Positions 15,954 through 43,750 are shown, counted from the first letter of the stretch. The stretch is 64,000 bases of DNA from Chondrilla cf. caribensis (GCA_964020155.1 OZ026560.1:2162759-2226758); one strand, 5' to 3'. Notes: generated by a model from the sequence alone, not told the origin. Translations and numbers: made by a program.

Positions 15954-18283
15954 ATGTCTGAAGGACACGAAGTGTTGCTACGATTGTGGACACTGCTGAA
16001 TTCTCACCAATATGACATCAATGAAGTCGAAAGTCTCATTTCCAGTGGTAGACTCCTGGGTTATCTGTTTACTCAGTTGAAGACGGACGACGAGAAAGGA
16101 TACAAGCGAATCCGTCCTGTACGTCGAAGGCCAGGCCTAGGCGTGTTGTTTTGAGAATAAACGGCTTTAGCTACTGCAGCTGGTGTTTGGTAATGATGGT
16201 AAACGGATTATAGTGGGAGATACATATTGTACTCCTCAGCCCAAATTCTTGACCTTCTGATAAAAATTCCAGCAATTTTGTTACGAGCTCGAGGGGATTA
16301 ATCAATGAGTATCCCATGCATGTTACAAGTGATAAAAGTGATTCCACCAAACTTATGTTCTTCATGTTTCCTGAATGTTTCTTCCTACTGAAGACTACCC
16401 TCAGCATTGAAAGGTTTAGGAAACACGGAGTGAAGCTGCATTTTTAAACCCTGTATCTAAAAACTCAACATGCTGTAATTTATTCTCATTCAAACCCTTA
16501 TTTCTCCATTTAACGGATCAATATATATTATATAATATTATCTATATGTACGTGTGTGTTCAACTTTGTATAGTCTCTCCTTTTAACTTGTATCACCTAT
16601 CAGGCTCAACGCTGTTTCATCATCTGCTACAGTGGGAGCCCCCTTCTCCACACATAGTGAGTATAACCAAATTTCTCCTGGACCAAGAGGAATGTCAGTC
16701 ACTGCTATTGCAAAAAGTACACGTCTACAGAGACGAGATGACACCACTGCGACTAGCTCATTACAAAGAGGTAATTTGGGTTTTTAAGGTAGCTTAGTGT
16801 CATTGTAAGCTATGTAATATGACTGTGATTGTGAGTTGCTGACACCAATTCATGGCAAAATGTTACCTGGTCTCCCTAAGCAAGTTGTACTGTATTCTTC
16901 CACCGTGTGAAGTTGTAGGATCCATCATTTAATTCTGTGTGCTTACATACAGTACAATCTGCGTACATTCAGTGTTCGATGAAAGCCTCCATTGATTTTG
17001 ATGTGAGAGGGAAGAAACCTGTACCTGATGCCAAAATGGTTAGTGTGCACATGCTAGTGCTAGGCCTTGATACAGTACTTGAATTCTGCAAAAATGGTCC
17101 TGCATGATCCTTCACATTCAAATCTTGCTTCTAATATTATTACATAGTGTATATTTGTGCATTGTTGCATGTGTGTGTGTTGTGGCATGTTTGTGTAGAG
17201 AGGAGGTGTTGTGTTTGTGTTCATGTGGGTGTTGCATGTGCGTTTGAGGATGCGGGTGTGAGTGTAGGTGTTCATTTAGTGTACATACATGTGTTCTTGT
17301 TTATCTACTGTATGTCTATGTCTTTATGTAGCCTGCTACAGTGTTTGTAGTGTATTCCATGTGAAGCCGGTCCTTGCTGTGTGTAGGTTTCTCTGAATGT
17401 TTATAGACAATTGAAGGAAATTCTTGAGATTGCTACAGCTGAACAGGAGGCAAGTTGAATGATGAGTGATGCTAGTAAATGTGCTAATTTGTAAACTGCC
17501 GTCTGTCTGTAGGTGTGCTACAGAGTGACAAGGTGATAATTGACAACATCAATTATTATCACCTTGTCACTACAGTAGAACAGCTATTGTACATAGACGG
17601 ACTATGTACGTCTATTCTGTGTGATGTTACAATATTGCTTCACCTTCACTCCAACACTGTATGGTACACAGGTGGACATTGTTTTGAAGAAATCAGTTGT
17701 TGAAGGAGAGAGGAGAATCACAACTAAGAAAGAGGAAATAGCTTCTCTCATAAAGCAACACATTGAAGCCGAAAAGTATGACTACAATCACAGATTGAAT
17801 GCTCTGCACCTATAGCAGTGTTGAAACGTGTCTCAATGAACATTGTTAATATGCAACCTATTATGTACATGTAATTGGCATATAGCTGTCAAGTTTATGT
17901 TTGTTGAAGATGAGGAAGCAGCTTTGGTTAGTTCCACTGACTTGGTACATAGCGGCAATGAAATTACAATAGTACTCGCAGTGTTAAAACCTATCCCAAT
18001 TTGGGATAGTTTACTCACACAAGCAGTGCACCATATGTTACTACTCATACACTGTAGTCATTTGTAACATATGTAGTTTGGTAGTTGTACTCTGAAAGTT
18101 CTACATAGCCGAGTACTAAAACTTTGTGTAAATTTGTATGTATACTGTGCATTACTGTACCTGTCTTGTTTTGTTGTACGTACTTAGATGGCTTTGTGTC
18201 ACATTGTTGATCATCTTTTGACCTCTGAGGAACAGCCAAACATCAACCTGCCTCTGGATGAGGTGACTGTCAAGAGATTAGCC
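15954..18283 (+). pseudogene. Ankyrin-like gene B copy across the unit 1/2 junction; lacks ankyrin exon 2
   Basis: Starts with ATG at 15954 (MSEGHEVLLRLWTLL..) just downstream of a conserved promoter-like block. Exon 1 is 15954-16118 with donor CCT|gtacgt. Further exons: 16604-16770 (ankyrin-like), 16973-17038, 17387-17449 (GC donor), 17672-17775 (charged, probably coiled coil: KKSVVEGERRITTKKEEIAS) and 18188-18283 (start MALCHIVDHLL). The exon carrying GILLHYAATQHDSG is missing because the unit junction deletes it. Exon 1 ends in phase 0 but exon 3 needs phase 1, so skipping exon 2 shifts the frame. The gene is therefore probably broken, although splice signals of the other exons are intact. 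Confidence 0.55.
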
Positions 18284-19625
18284 GTGAGTCACATGAAGCC
18301 TGTATGCATGAGTGGTGTTTGCGCACATCCATCTTTCAATGTGGATACTGTGTAGGGTTTGTAAGTGTTGGATATTATGCTGACAAAAATAGTATTCACG
18401 TGTAGTACATTGTTGTAATGTGCTTGCTTGGTGTGAATGTGACTATATACTGTATATAGGTGAATTCCACAAATGTCTAGATTTGATAACATTAATTCAC
18501 AAATAGTTTCTACTCCATTGGTTAGAAAGAATCCAATGCATGGATTCATCCTTCCATTAAAACCAGTAACTGGAGTTTAAATCTTTTGAGCTTGGGTGTG
18601 TTAGGTTTAGAAGAACCTTTGCTGAAGATATTACTTTCGGTAAAGCCATTTCACTTGAATTCTCACCCCATTTTCTAATTGTGGGCATTTTGAAGTCGGC
18701 CATCTTTTTTCTTACAATATAAATTATAATATAAATTTAATGTTGCGGCTATGCATAGAAACACATATTATACAATATTATATTATACCGGAAGTCGACA
18801 TACAAATTGTAATCAGTCCTCCAAAATATGTGTTCCATGAAAATTAGCACTCATATGCTATGTGGTACTTGTTATAGGTTTTGTTGGGATGGTCTCCTTC
18901 TATCTCAGACTTGTGCTACATCACCTGGTACTTATCTTTTGCAACCAAAGACACAAGTATGCACCAGTTTGTATGGAATGAGGTTAGATATTGTCAATAT
19001 GATGTTATGTACATAAATTGTACATAATAATATTATGTACATACATATGTACATAAATTTTATTATCAGATCTAGACACATCGTTAGGATGATATCTGTT
19101 GCTATATACGTATTCAGAGGTAATGCAGCCTCAATAATAGGTGCGTGTAACACTAATATGGAGCACTTGTTTTTAGAGTTAATTTGGTTTAATTTCCTGT
19201 AATAATAATAATATTATAATAATTATTATTCAACTTATATAACGTTCTTCTCTCTCTTCTCCACATGCATCATGAGGGTTATTGTAAGTGGTTGTAGTGA
19301 CATGTGCATGCACAGATCAGTGCACGTCCCCATTTAGCTGGGATCTATATTATCTGTATGGAAACAATAAATCTGTTTATGTACAGATTACACTATATGC
19401 ATAATAACAATATGTACCAATATGCAGCTATGTTTGTATGTAGTAAATATGGTAGCACACTCGGTTGGATCTTGTGAAGGATGGGCTTAAACAGTATGAT
19501 AACGTTTGATTATTATTGATAAATGTGTTCAATGATATAATGTTCTAAAGATAAATGAATGAATTTGATCTGTAAGATATTCTAAGTGTGAAATACTTTA
19601 AATGTAACCTTTGGCTTGTTCTTGA

Positions 19626-26330
<6,705 letters not shown>

Positions 26331-26447
26331 AATTCCTCTCCTGGAAAAGGAAAAGAGACGTCACAGCTTTCTTGTAAGATCAGTTGAATTGAGTCCAGGG
26401 AAATTCTGATTTGCTGGAGTGCTTGCTGGCAGCTGCTCCAGCTACCA

Positions 26448-26455
26448 TTATATAA
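26448..26455 (-). promoter_or_regulatory. TATA-like box of LLTP copy 2
   Basis: Same TTATATAA element and spacing as in copy 1. Confidence 0.5.
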
Positions 26456-27391
26456 GAAATCTTAATGATATTCATTACATACCACATCCTGTATTTCATA
26501 ATGTGCGAATGTTATAGTCTACAACAGCTTCTACCACATGGACAGAAGTTTTGTCATGCCTCCAGACAGTCAATACAAATAGGTTTCCTTTGATTCCATT
26601 ATGTCATGATTGACCTCACGGTGACCAGAGTGACTTCCGTCCACCCACACTAACCCTCACTAAAATTTACCTGTTGCTTTCTTGTGGTTTGGCCTATCTA
26701 ATCCAATACAACCTCGTGGTATATTCTGTCAACGTTGGGTATGGTGGACACTCTCACCTGGTGGTCCAATCCAACCAACCAGATAGTAGTAGAAGCCTTC
26801 TGAACCAAAGGCAAATGTGTCACAGCCATCCCGATTGATACATACATATAACTATCAAGACGTGTCTTACAAATGTCCTAGCAGGATGTCATGACGTCAG
26901 TGAAACACATAATCCAAATACACCACCACTACCACCACCATGTACATAACACTTTTCAAGTCTATGGATATATACATGTACTTTAACCAATGTAGAAAAT
27001 TGACCAAACAGAGGTTATACCATATACACTTTAACTTTCACAGGGTTAAACGTATGTGGATTGTGACTTTTCACTACTTTAGTGTTATTATTCTTGTGGT
27101 TTTGACACAACCGCAGACGTGCCGCCATCTGGTCCAAATATTCACAAGACAAAACTTTCACGGATGGCTGCTGATCTGTGAAAACTGCAAAAGTTTAATC
27201 CCACAAAAGTTAAAGTGCATACATCATTGATACGAGCCCTCTGTCTGCAGGATATGTACACTACTGTATAATAGTACGTTGGTACCACTTCACAGATAAG
27301 ACGATTACAGACAATAATCTACAATTTACATTGCATATTCAAATACGTTCACAAGTTGAAAGGTTTGTAACACAAATTGGCCTGGACTTTA

Positions 27392-27617
27392 TTTAGTGGT
27401 TAAGACATGGGCACAAAGGCATTATGACATATAAAATACCGAGTCCTGAGGGCACGAAGCGCCCAAGGGCGAGTGTTTTTTATATGTCATAATGCCCAAG
27501 TGTTCATGTCTTAACCATTATAGCATCCGTTGCTAACACTTTATACTGTTGCTAGCGCTTTATACATTATAAAATTGCTGTATACAGATATCGTACTGTT
27601 TCTATGGTAACGGATGC
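27392..27617 (-). mobile_element. Double-hairpin foldback element, unit 2
   Basis: Orthologous insertion to 10962-11187, same site and orientation, flanked by TA. It was present before the units duplicated. The GC-rich loop is more diverged (GAGTCCTGAGGGCACGAAGC). Confidence 0.78.
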
Positions 27618-28199
27618 TATATTGTAGTACTATGCCCATGTATATGACTATACAGGTCATAGTATAGTCTATAATGGCGACTGTATATCAGAACCTGTTT
27701 TGACTATAGAGAATTTTTGTGTTGTGTTTTATGTTGTAAAATCCTGGTTATTACATGCACTGTGGACAGAGGATGTAGCATCTTCATGCATGAGATGTAA
27801 GTATGCATTAATATATTAGGAGTCACCTGCACGTGTGTGTGTGTGTGTGTGTACACATACCAATACGTATATTATTTACACTATTATAATAACTCTGTTA
27901 GGCTTTTTGATAAATACCACTCCTTGTCAGTAACCCTGGTAGCATTTGAAAGTTTATGCAGCACATCGATAATCCACAATAATAAATACTCATATTATTG
28001 CATAATGTCACGAAATGCACCGACTACAATTACTAATAAGATTCTTGTGTACTACAGTCCAACTTGCTTAGTAAGTTCCTTGAAGCTAGGGCACACCAAA
28101 TTCAGTATTTTTTATCAGATCAGATCTTATCCTATCAGTACTGGTTGACTAGTGTACAAGACCTAGGGACTGAGTGATGTGTGTGTATTAACAGCAATA

Positions 28200-28267
28200 T
28201 GTACTAACCAGGAGTGTGTACTAACCAGGAGTGTGTGCTAACCAGGAGTGTATGCTAACCAGGAGTC
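28200..28267. repeat. 17-bp tandem repeat, 4 copies, unit 2
   Basis: Same four-copy array as at 11773-11840, with the same internal variants. Confidence 0.92.
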
Positions 28268-28996
28268 ACCTACACTGTACAGCCAAAGTCATTGTCAGAT
28301 ACCCGGACTAAGATTTGCGCAGCAGAACCTCCAAGTTGATAATCCAATTGCAACACAATTAGTGGGAATACGTGGCCTTGTGTTGAACTAACAAGGTTTT
28401 TGGTTTGCAAAGGTCTTTACAGCACAGTCTGTAATGATGGATGTATTGTAGAACCTGTTCTGACTATGGAGACTTTTTGATAATGAAGGCGATATGGAAG
28501 TTCCACTGTGTATTATTATATTTAAATCAAATCAGGTAGAATACAACCTGTCAGTGGTGAATGCAGGCAAAATCAAAATCTAGAACCTGCTGGGTGATGC
28601 CTTTGTAGGTGTATGGACACACATGCATACCTGGAAGTGGGTGTGTCGAATCATCAGCAAAATGGCTGCTAATCAAAGTGAACGTTGAAAATGGATAATA
28701 CATTTTGATAGCAGTTCTTCCAGAGGACAAACATACACATAATAATAGGTATGTCCTTTGGAACAAGTACAGTTGATCCTTAAATTAGCAAAGAAATGAA
28801 CATATGAAATTAACAGGCATGTGCTGGAATTTCTGGTCTGTTATAGGAGGGTATGGATGAAGTTCCAGCTATGGATTAATAGACAACCATGAGGCTATGT
28901 TCTATGCTGAACTTTCACCTCAGCATTGTATTACTTGTAGTCAGTTTTCAACACTGTAGGTTGGTTTATTTGACATTAATGAAGTGCTAATCGATC

Positions 28997-31856
28997 AATG
29001 TACAGTTTTAGCAAGTATCCAATCAAGCTGAGGAACATGTGTCCATAGAGCCTGATGAATCCCAGCTGTGTGTGTGTACGGGTACGGGATATAGACACAC
29101 CAGCCAGGGCTTTGATCTTCCCTCCACTGGAATACAAGTCTGTGTGTATACGTACAAATATTATTGATGTTAGATGTAAAGGAAACTTCCAAGCATGACC
29201 ATGTTGTCCAGGCCATTCACTTCGGCAACATCACTTCCTATGGAGCACAGCACATCACGCCAACACACACACACACAACTTAGTTCACATAAAAGACTTC
29301 ATTTCCTTATCAACTCCAGTAACACCAACATTGGCTGGGTGGACCCGTGGTAGCTTCTGAATTTGGTGATAAACTTCCTTGGCTTCCTTTACTCACACAC
29401 CACAAGGAGCATAATACAAATAGATTATGTGATCTATGCAATACTTCACACATACTACAGCATTGGGTCATTTATACACCATGGGCATGTACACTCGCAG
29501 TCTGTTGTCAAAACAGCAAAGGCCACATCCTCTAGAATCCAATAGCTAGAGTTTATGTCTCTGATGCAACAAGGATATACAACAGAATCCTTCTAATACA
29601 GGATTCTGTGGTTGCATACATTGATTACTACTGACTAAGCATTTGCTACATGGAAAAAAATATGGAGAGTTAATTTGACAGTTTAGCATGTTTATGAAGT
29701 ACTCACACACACCAACTTGCTACTACACACTATGTTGGGTGCCTGCTATCTCCCAGTGCAGCATTTAACACTAGAGGAACAAGAATTTCCACTCCAACAG
29801 AAAATCTTAGCAATACCATTTACAGCTAATAGGGCACGGACCATCGTGCCATCTTGAGCAGTGAGGACTGAATCTCTCTCATTCTCTCCATCATGCAACA
29901 TCACCAAATCAAACATATGTGTTAGCCAGGTATCATCTGTTCATCAACTACACTTACACATATTTTTTTGCTTCAACGTGTATCCACGACACACTTTTAA
30001 TTTCATCATCTACAGTATGTAATGTGACATGGTGTATGTACTGTATGAAACATTCTTCACAAAGAGATGAAGCAAAATATTCAGACGATATCACATCCAA
30101 GTTTGGTGCACATACCTCAACAAAGTGCTTCTTAATAGAGTCTACATAACAGCATATATACGTACGTACATACATACACTAAAGAATTACACAGAACACT
30201 TCATTTGTATCATTTGAGATGTACGTATGTAAAATGTTATGATACCAGTTTGTGTTTACACCACCACTCCCACTGCACTGCACACATGAAATTGTACATG
30301 TACTACATTTGCCAGCAGTCAATACCATATACAGTATAGCACTTCTCACCACATGCAGCCTGAGTGGCTGCGTGTGGGCTGATCATAGACAATTGACAAC
30401 TTTTGAATCAATTAGAATTGCCTTACCTTCTGATGGCTCCGAGTGAAATTAAAAGTCACTTCTCTAGCTGGTTACTGTTTGAGCTTGTAGGTTAAATGAT
30501 GATTGGTATTTGTCGACATGTCGCCCACCATCAATCACGAGCTTCACCACACACTGAGGACTCACTGGTAGCATAACACAATGTACACACGAAGCAAAGA
30601 ACTGTACAAACGTACAGTGTGGTTATCATAGAGTACAGTACATTCTTTATGTAGGGTTGACACAAAAACAAAATGGCTACCCTTCAACAAGCATACATTA
30701 CATGAATGATTTGGAAATATTTTGTATTGCTGAATATATTGAAGTGAAACCTCTCCACTATAAACCTCTGAATTAATGAAATCGTCATAATAAGGATAAC
30801 AATCTGGTTCCCAGTGTAGCACTGTAGTGTGTACATATTGAATGACCTCTGAATTGAGGACACCTTTTTGATAAGGGCATGAAGTTAAGGTCCAACAGTG
30901 TCCTTTATAGAGAGGTTCCCTTGTATAGGGTATGTTGGAGTGCAGGGGGTACACAAGAGGAAAATCCAGTTTTATTTAAGACAAAACACTTTTGAAACAA
31001 TTCTGACAGTATCTAGTTCAGCAGTTATATGTACATTGTAACAGAGACGTCAATTCGTAGACAGTGTTTCAGTAGTGTTTCAGCATTGGTATAACTGTTA
31101 TTTTCATCACGTGTCAATCCAAATGGCCGGGTAACTCGGAACGGGAATGAATACCCCGAACACCAAACTAACTCCAAGTTCATGCATGCAAGTGTTATCC
31201 CCACAGATGTAAGTGATTCAATGGTAGAAGACAGTTGTTCGTAGCTCAACATTGCTATACCTAAAGACTTCAATTATGAGTTACTCCCATTTATTCCAAA
31301 TCCAGCATTTCCCATTTATGCAGCATTGATTTTGCATGAAAATGACCAAGTGTACTGTCAACATGCCTAACAGCATCCTTTAATTAAATACATACAAGTT
31401 TTTGCTTGTTAAATAGAACTACAGTAGAACCTCTCTATTAAGGACTCTTTGGAACTACAATATTTTGTCCTCAATGTTTGCACAGATGTTTGCTCAATCC
31501 AGAAGACAGTCAATACACATCAGTACCCCACTGGGAGTCAAATATGATCTCCATATTACAGATATTCATTCCACTTAGACACTTGTAATAGAGATAGAGG
31601 CTACACTCAGGTTCGTACACAGGGTTATCCAAAGGAGGGTGGGTAAGTGATGAGGTTAAGTTCAAAATTGAAATAGTAACAGCTTTGACAGATTCATTCC
31701 CTGCAGACCCCTTTGTGGGCTTCTCAACTGGCTTTTTGCATGGATAGGTTCACTGGGCATTGAGCTGTTGGCTATGTAACCGGATTTATCCAACACCTGG
31801 TTTAGCTCACACATTTCCAAGGCATAACCAGTGGCCACTGTAACCCTATTTACCAA
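28997..31856 (-). pseudogene. Gene C, unit 2 copy; nonsense codons and frameshift
   Basis: Same exon-like segments as unit 1, e.g. 30476-30564 and 30427-30463, the latter with the same in-frame TAA as unit 1. In the segment matching 13315-13538, CAG is changed to TAG within GRQQAPN. A 2-nt insertion (GTGTGTGTAC) shifts the putative terminal exon relative to unit 1. A 73-residue open frame at 29954-30175 (VDSIKKHFVEV.. to ..HVEAKKYV) is closed by indels in units 1 and 3. Likely a decaying duplicate. Function not recognised. Confidence 0.45.
30746..30923. mobile_element. Degenerate small TIR element, unit 2
   Basis: Same element and position as 14347-14524, nearly identical. Confidence 0.4.
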
Positions 31857-32283
31857 TTTGCTACATGTGTATGTTAGTGTAAGTGGACTCTGTTGTTGTT
31901 TTGACTTGGACCCTTGTTACATGTACACTGTATAAGGTTTCTACATCAATAGAATTTCACACACACACACAAACATACATACATGTACACACTATGTTTG
32001 ACCATTCACAGTACTAGTGCCATGTGTATGTCTGTGGTTAAACCACTTGCTACAAAGAGCAATTCAGGCTAGTTTAGGTAGACATTACAGAGCTGTACAG
32101 GGTTAGAGTGATGTGTACGTAGGTGATATAACCTACCTACCATACCATATAACCTACCTACCATATAGAACCTACCATCGCTTACTACTTCCAAATCGAC
32201 TTTATTTACAGCATCTTCCATACAGCAAGCCATAGATTATAAAAGACATTCCGATCCATCCGTGACAAAAGAGGGCTCCTTCA

Positions 32284-32320
32284 TACGTCACAGAACGTAT
32301 GCGTACGTTGCGTCACGTGG
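32284..32320 (+). promoter_or_regulatory. CRE/E-box-like block upstream of gene B, unit 2
   Basis: Identical to the unit 1 block. Confidence 0.4.
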
Positions 32321-32352
32321 TAAGGGTCTGACTAACTGCAGAAAGTTCAAAA

Positions 32353-34663
32353 ATGTCTGAAGGACACGAAGTGTTGCTACGATTGTGGACACTGCTGAAT
32401 TCTCACCAATATGACATCAATGAAGTCGAAAGTCTCATTTCCAGTGGTAGACTCCTGGGTTATCTGTTTACTCAGTTGAAGACGGACGACGAGAAAGGAT
32501 ACAAGCGAATCCGTCCTGTACGTCGAAGGCCAGGCCTAGGCGTGTTGTTTTGAGAATAAACGGCTTTAGCTACTGCAGCTGGTGTTTGGTAATGATGGTA
32601 AACGGATTATAGTGGGAGATACATATTGTACTCCTCAGCCCAAATTCTTGACCTTCTGATAAAAATTCCAGCAATTTTGTTACGAGCTCGAGGGGATTAA
32701 TCAATGAGTATCCCATGCATGTTACAAGTGATAAAAGTGATTCCACCAAACTTATGTTCTTCATGTTTCCTGAATGTTTCTTCCTACTGAAGACTACCCT
32801 CAGCATTGAAAGGTTTAGGAAACACGGAGTGAAGCTGCATTTTTAAACCCTGTATCTAAAAACTCAACATGCTGTAATTTATTCTCATTCAAACCCTTAT
32901 TTCTCCATTTAACGGATCAATATATATTATATAATATTATCTATATGTACGTGTGTGTTCAACTTTGTATAGTCTCTCCTTTTAACTTGTATCACCTATC
33001 AGGCTCAACGCTGTTTCATCATCTGCTACAGTGGGAGCCCCCTTCTCCACACATAGTGAGTATAACCAAATTTCTCCTGGACCAAGAGGAATGTCAGTCA
33101 CTGCTATTGCAAAAAGTACACGTCTACAGAGACGAGATGACACCACTGCGACTAGCTCATTACAAAGAGGTAATTTGGGTTTTTAAGGTAGCTTAGTGTC
33201 ATTGTAAGCTATGTAATATGACAGTGATTGTGAGTTGCTGACACCAATTCATGGCAAAATGTTACCTGGTCTCCCTAAGCAAGTTGTACTGTATTCTTCC
33301 ACCGTGTGAAGTTGTAGGATCCATCATTTAATTCTGTGTGCTTACATACAGTACAATCTGCGTACATTCAGTGTTCGATGAAAGCCTCCATTGATTTTGA
33401 TGTGAGAGGGAAGAAACCTGTACCTGATGCCAAAATGGTTAGTACAGTACTTGAATTCTTGAATTCTGCAAAAATGGTCCTGCATGATCCTTCACATTCA
33501 AATCTTGCTTCTAATATTATTACATAGTGTATATTTGTGCATTGTTGCATGTGTGTGTGTTGTGGCATGTTTGTGTAGAGAGGAGGTGTTGTGTTTGTGT
33601 TCATGTGGGTGTTGCATGTGCGTTTGAGGATGCGGGTGTGAGTGTAGGTGTTCATTTAGTGTACATACATGTGTTCTTGTTTATCTACTGTATGTCTATG
33701 TCTTTATGTAGCCTGCTACAGTGTTTGTAGTGTATTCCATGTGAAGCCGGTCCTTGCTGTGTGTAGGTTTCTCTGAATGTTTATAGACAATTGAAGGAGA
33801 TTCTTGAGATTGCTACAGCTGAACAGGAGGCAAGTTGAATGATGAGTGATGCTAGTAAATGTGCTAATTTGTAAACTGCCGTCTGTCTGTAGGTGTGCTA
33901 CAGAGTGACAAGGTGATAATTGACAACATCAATTATTATCACCTTGTCACTACAGTAGAACAGCTATTGTACATAGACGGACTATGTACGTCTATTCCGT
34001 GTGATGTTACAATATTGCTTCACCTTCACTCCAACACTGTATGGTACACAGGTGGACATTGTTTTGAAGAAATCAGTTGTTGAAGGAGAGAGGAGAATCA
34101 CAACTAAGAAAGAGGAAATAGCTTCTCTCATAAAGCAACACATTGAAGCCGAAAAGTATGACTACAATCACAGATTGAATGCTCTGCACCTATAGCAGTG
34201 TTGAAACGTGTCTCAATGAACATTGTTAATATGCAACCTATTATGTACATGTAATTGGCATATAGCTGTCAAGTTTATGTTTGTTGAAGATGAGGAAGCA
34301 GCTTTGGTTAGTTCCACTGACTTGGTACATAGCGGCAATGAAATTACAATAGTACTCGCAGTGTTAAAACCTATCCCAATTTGGGATAGTTTACTCACAC
34401 AAGCAGTGCACCATATGTTACTACTCATACACTGTAGTCATTTGTAACATATGTAGTTTGGTAGTTGTACTCTGAAAGTTCTACATAGCCGAGTACTAAA
34501 ACTTTGTGTAAATTTGTATGTATACTGTGCATTACTGTACCTGTCTTGTTTTGTTGTACGTACTTAGATGGCTTTGTGTCACATTGTTGATCATCTTTTG
34601 ACCTCTGAGGAACAGCCAAACATCAACCTGCCTCTGGATGAGGTGACTGTCAAGAGATTAGCC
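32353..34663 (+). pseudogene. Ankyrin-like gene B copy across the unit 2/3 junction; lacks ankyrin exon 2
   Basis: Nearly identical to the copy at 15954-18283. Exon 1 is 32353-32517, then 33003-33169, 33372-33437, 33767-33829 (GC donor), 34052-34155 (charged coiled-coil-like) and 34568-34663. The same junction removes the second ankyrin exon, leaving incompatible phases between exon 1 and exon 3. A small deletion after 33437 removes part of the intron relative to copy 2. Product, if any, is unknown. Confidence 0.55.
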
Positions 34664-36005
34664 GTGAGTCACATGAAGCCTGTATGCATGAGTGGTGTTT
34701 GCGCACATCCATCTTTCAATGTGGATACTGTGTAGGGTTTGTAAGTGTTGGATATTATGCTGACAAAAATAGTATTCACGTGTAGTACATTGTTGTAATG
34801 TGCTTGCTTGGTGTGAATGTGACTATATACTGTATATAGGTGAATTCCACAAATGTCTAGATTTGATAACATTAATTCACAAATAGTTTCTACTCCATTG
34901 GTTAGAAAGAATCCAATGCATGGATTCATCCTTCCATTAAAACCAGTAACTGGAGTTTGAATCTTTTGAGCTTGGGTGTGTTAGGTTTAGAAGAACCTTT
35001 GCTGAAGATATTACCTTCGGTAAAGCCATTTCACTTGAATTCTCACCCCATTTTCTAATTGTGGGCATTTTGAAGTCGGCCATCTTTTTTCTTACAATAT
35101 AAATTATAATATAAATTTAATGTTGCGGCTATGCATAGAAACACATATTATACAATATTATATTATACCGGAAGTCGACATACAAATTGTAATCAGTCCT
35201 CCAAAATATGTGTTCCATGAAAATTAGCACTCATATGCTATGTGGTACTTGTTATAGGTTTTGTTGGGATGGTCTCCTTCTATCTCAGACTTGTGCTACA
35301 TCACCTGGTACTTATCTTTTGCAACCAAAGACACAAGTATGCACCAGTTTGTATGGAATGAGGTTAGATATTGTCAATATGATGTTATGTACATAAATTG
35401 TACATAATAATATTATGTACATACATATGTACATAAATTTTATTATCAGATCTAGACACATCGTTAGGATGATATCTGTTGCTATATACGTATTCAGAGG
35501 TAATGCAGCCTCAATAATAGGTGCGTGTAACACTAATATGGAGCACTTGTTTTTAGAGTTAATTTGGTTTAATTTCCTGTAATAATAATAATATTATAAT
35601 AATTATTATTCAACTTATATAACGTTCTTCTCTCTCTTCTCCACATGCATCATGAGGGTTATTGTAAGTGGTTGTAGTGACATGTGCATGCACAGATCAG
35701 TGCACGTCCCCATTTAGCTGGGATCTATATTATCTGTATGGAAACAATAAATCTGTTTATGTACAGATTACACTATATGCATAATAACAATATGTACCAA
35801 TATGCAGCTATGTTTGTATGTAGTAAATATGGTAGCACACTCGGTTGGATCTTGTGAAGGATGGGCTTAAACAGTATGATAACGTTTGATTATTATTGAT
35901 AAATGTGTTCAATGATATAATGTTCTAAAGATAAATGAATGAATTTGATCTGTAAGATATTCTAAGTGTGAAATACTTTAAATGTAACCTTTGGCTTGTT
36001 CTTGA

Positions 36006-42689
<6,684 letters not shown>

Positions 42690-42806
42690 AATTCCTCTCC
42701 TGGAAAAGGAAAAGAGACGTCGTAGCTTTCTTGTAAGATCAGTTGAATTGAGTCCAGGGAAATTCTGATTTGCTGGAGTGCTTGCTGGCAGCTGCTCCAG
42801 CTACCA

Positions 42807-42814
42807 TTATATAA
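42807..42814 (-). promoter_or_regulatory. TATA-like box of LLTP copy 3
   Basis: Same TTATATAA element and spacing as in copy 1. Confidence 0.5.
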
Positions 42815-43750
42815 GAAATCTTAATGATATTCATTACATACCACATCCTGTATTTCATAATGTGCGAATGTTATAGTCTACAACAGCTTCTACCACATGG
42901 ACAGAAGTTTTGTCATGCCTCCAGACAGTCAATACAAATAGGTTTCCTTTGATTCCATTATGTCATGATTGACCTCACGGTGACCAGAGTGACTTCCGTC
43001 CACCCACACTAACCCTCACTAAAATTTACCTGTTGCTTTCTTGTGGTTTGGCCTATCTAATCCAATACAACCTCGTGGTATATTCTGTCAACGTTGGGTA
43101 TGGTGGACACTCTCACCTGGTGGTCCAATCCAACCAACCAGATAGTAGTAGAAGCCTTCTGAACCAAAGGCAAATGTGTCACAGCCATCCCGATTGATAC
43201 ATACATATAACTATCAAGACGTGTCTTACAAATGTCCTAGCAGGATGTCATGACGTCAGTGAAACACATAATCCAAATACACCACCACTACCACCACCAT
43301 GTACATAACACTTTTCAAGTCTATGGATATATACATGTACTTTAACCAATGTAGAAAATTGACCAAACAGAGGTTATACCATATACACTTTAACTTTCAC
43401 AGGGTTAAACGTATGTGGATTGTGACTTTTCACTACTTTAGTGTTATTATTCTTGTGGTTTTGACACAACCGCAGACGTGCCGCCATCTGGTCCAAATAT
43501 TCACAAGACAAAACTTTCACGGATGGCTGCTGATCTGTGAAAACTGCAAAAGTTTAATCCCACAAAAGTTAAAGTGCGTACATCATTGATACGAGCCCTC
43601 TGTCTGCAGGATATGTACACTACTGTATAATAGTACGTTGGTACCACTTCACAGATAAGACGATTACAGACAATAATCTACAATTTACATTGCATATTCA
43701 AATACGTTCACAAGTTGAAAGGTTTGTAACACAAATTGGCCTGGACTTTA

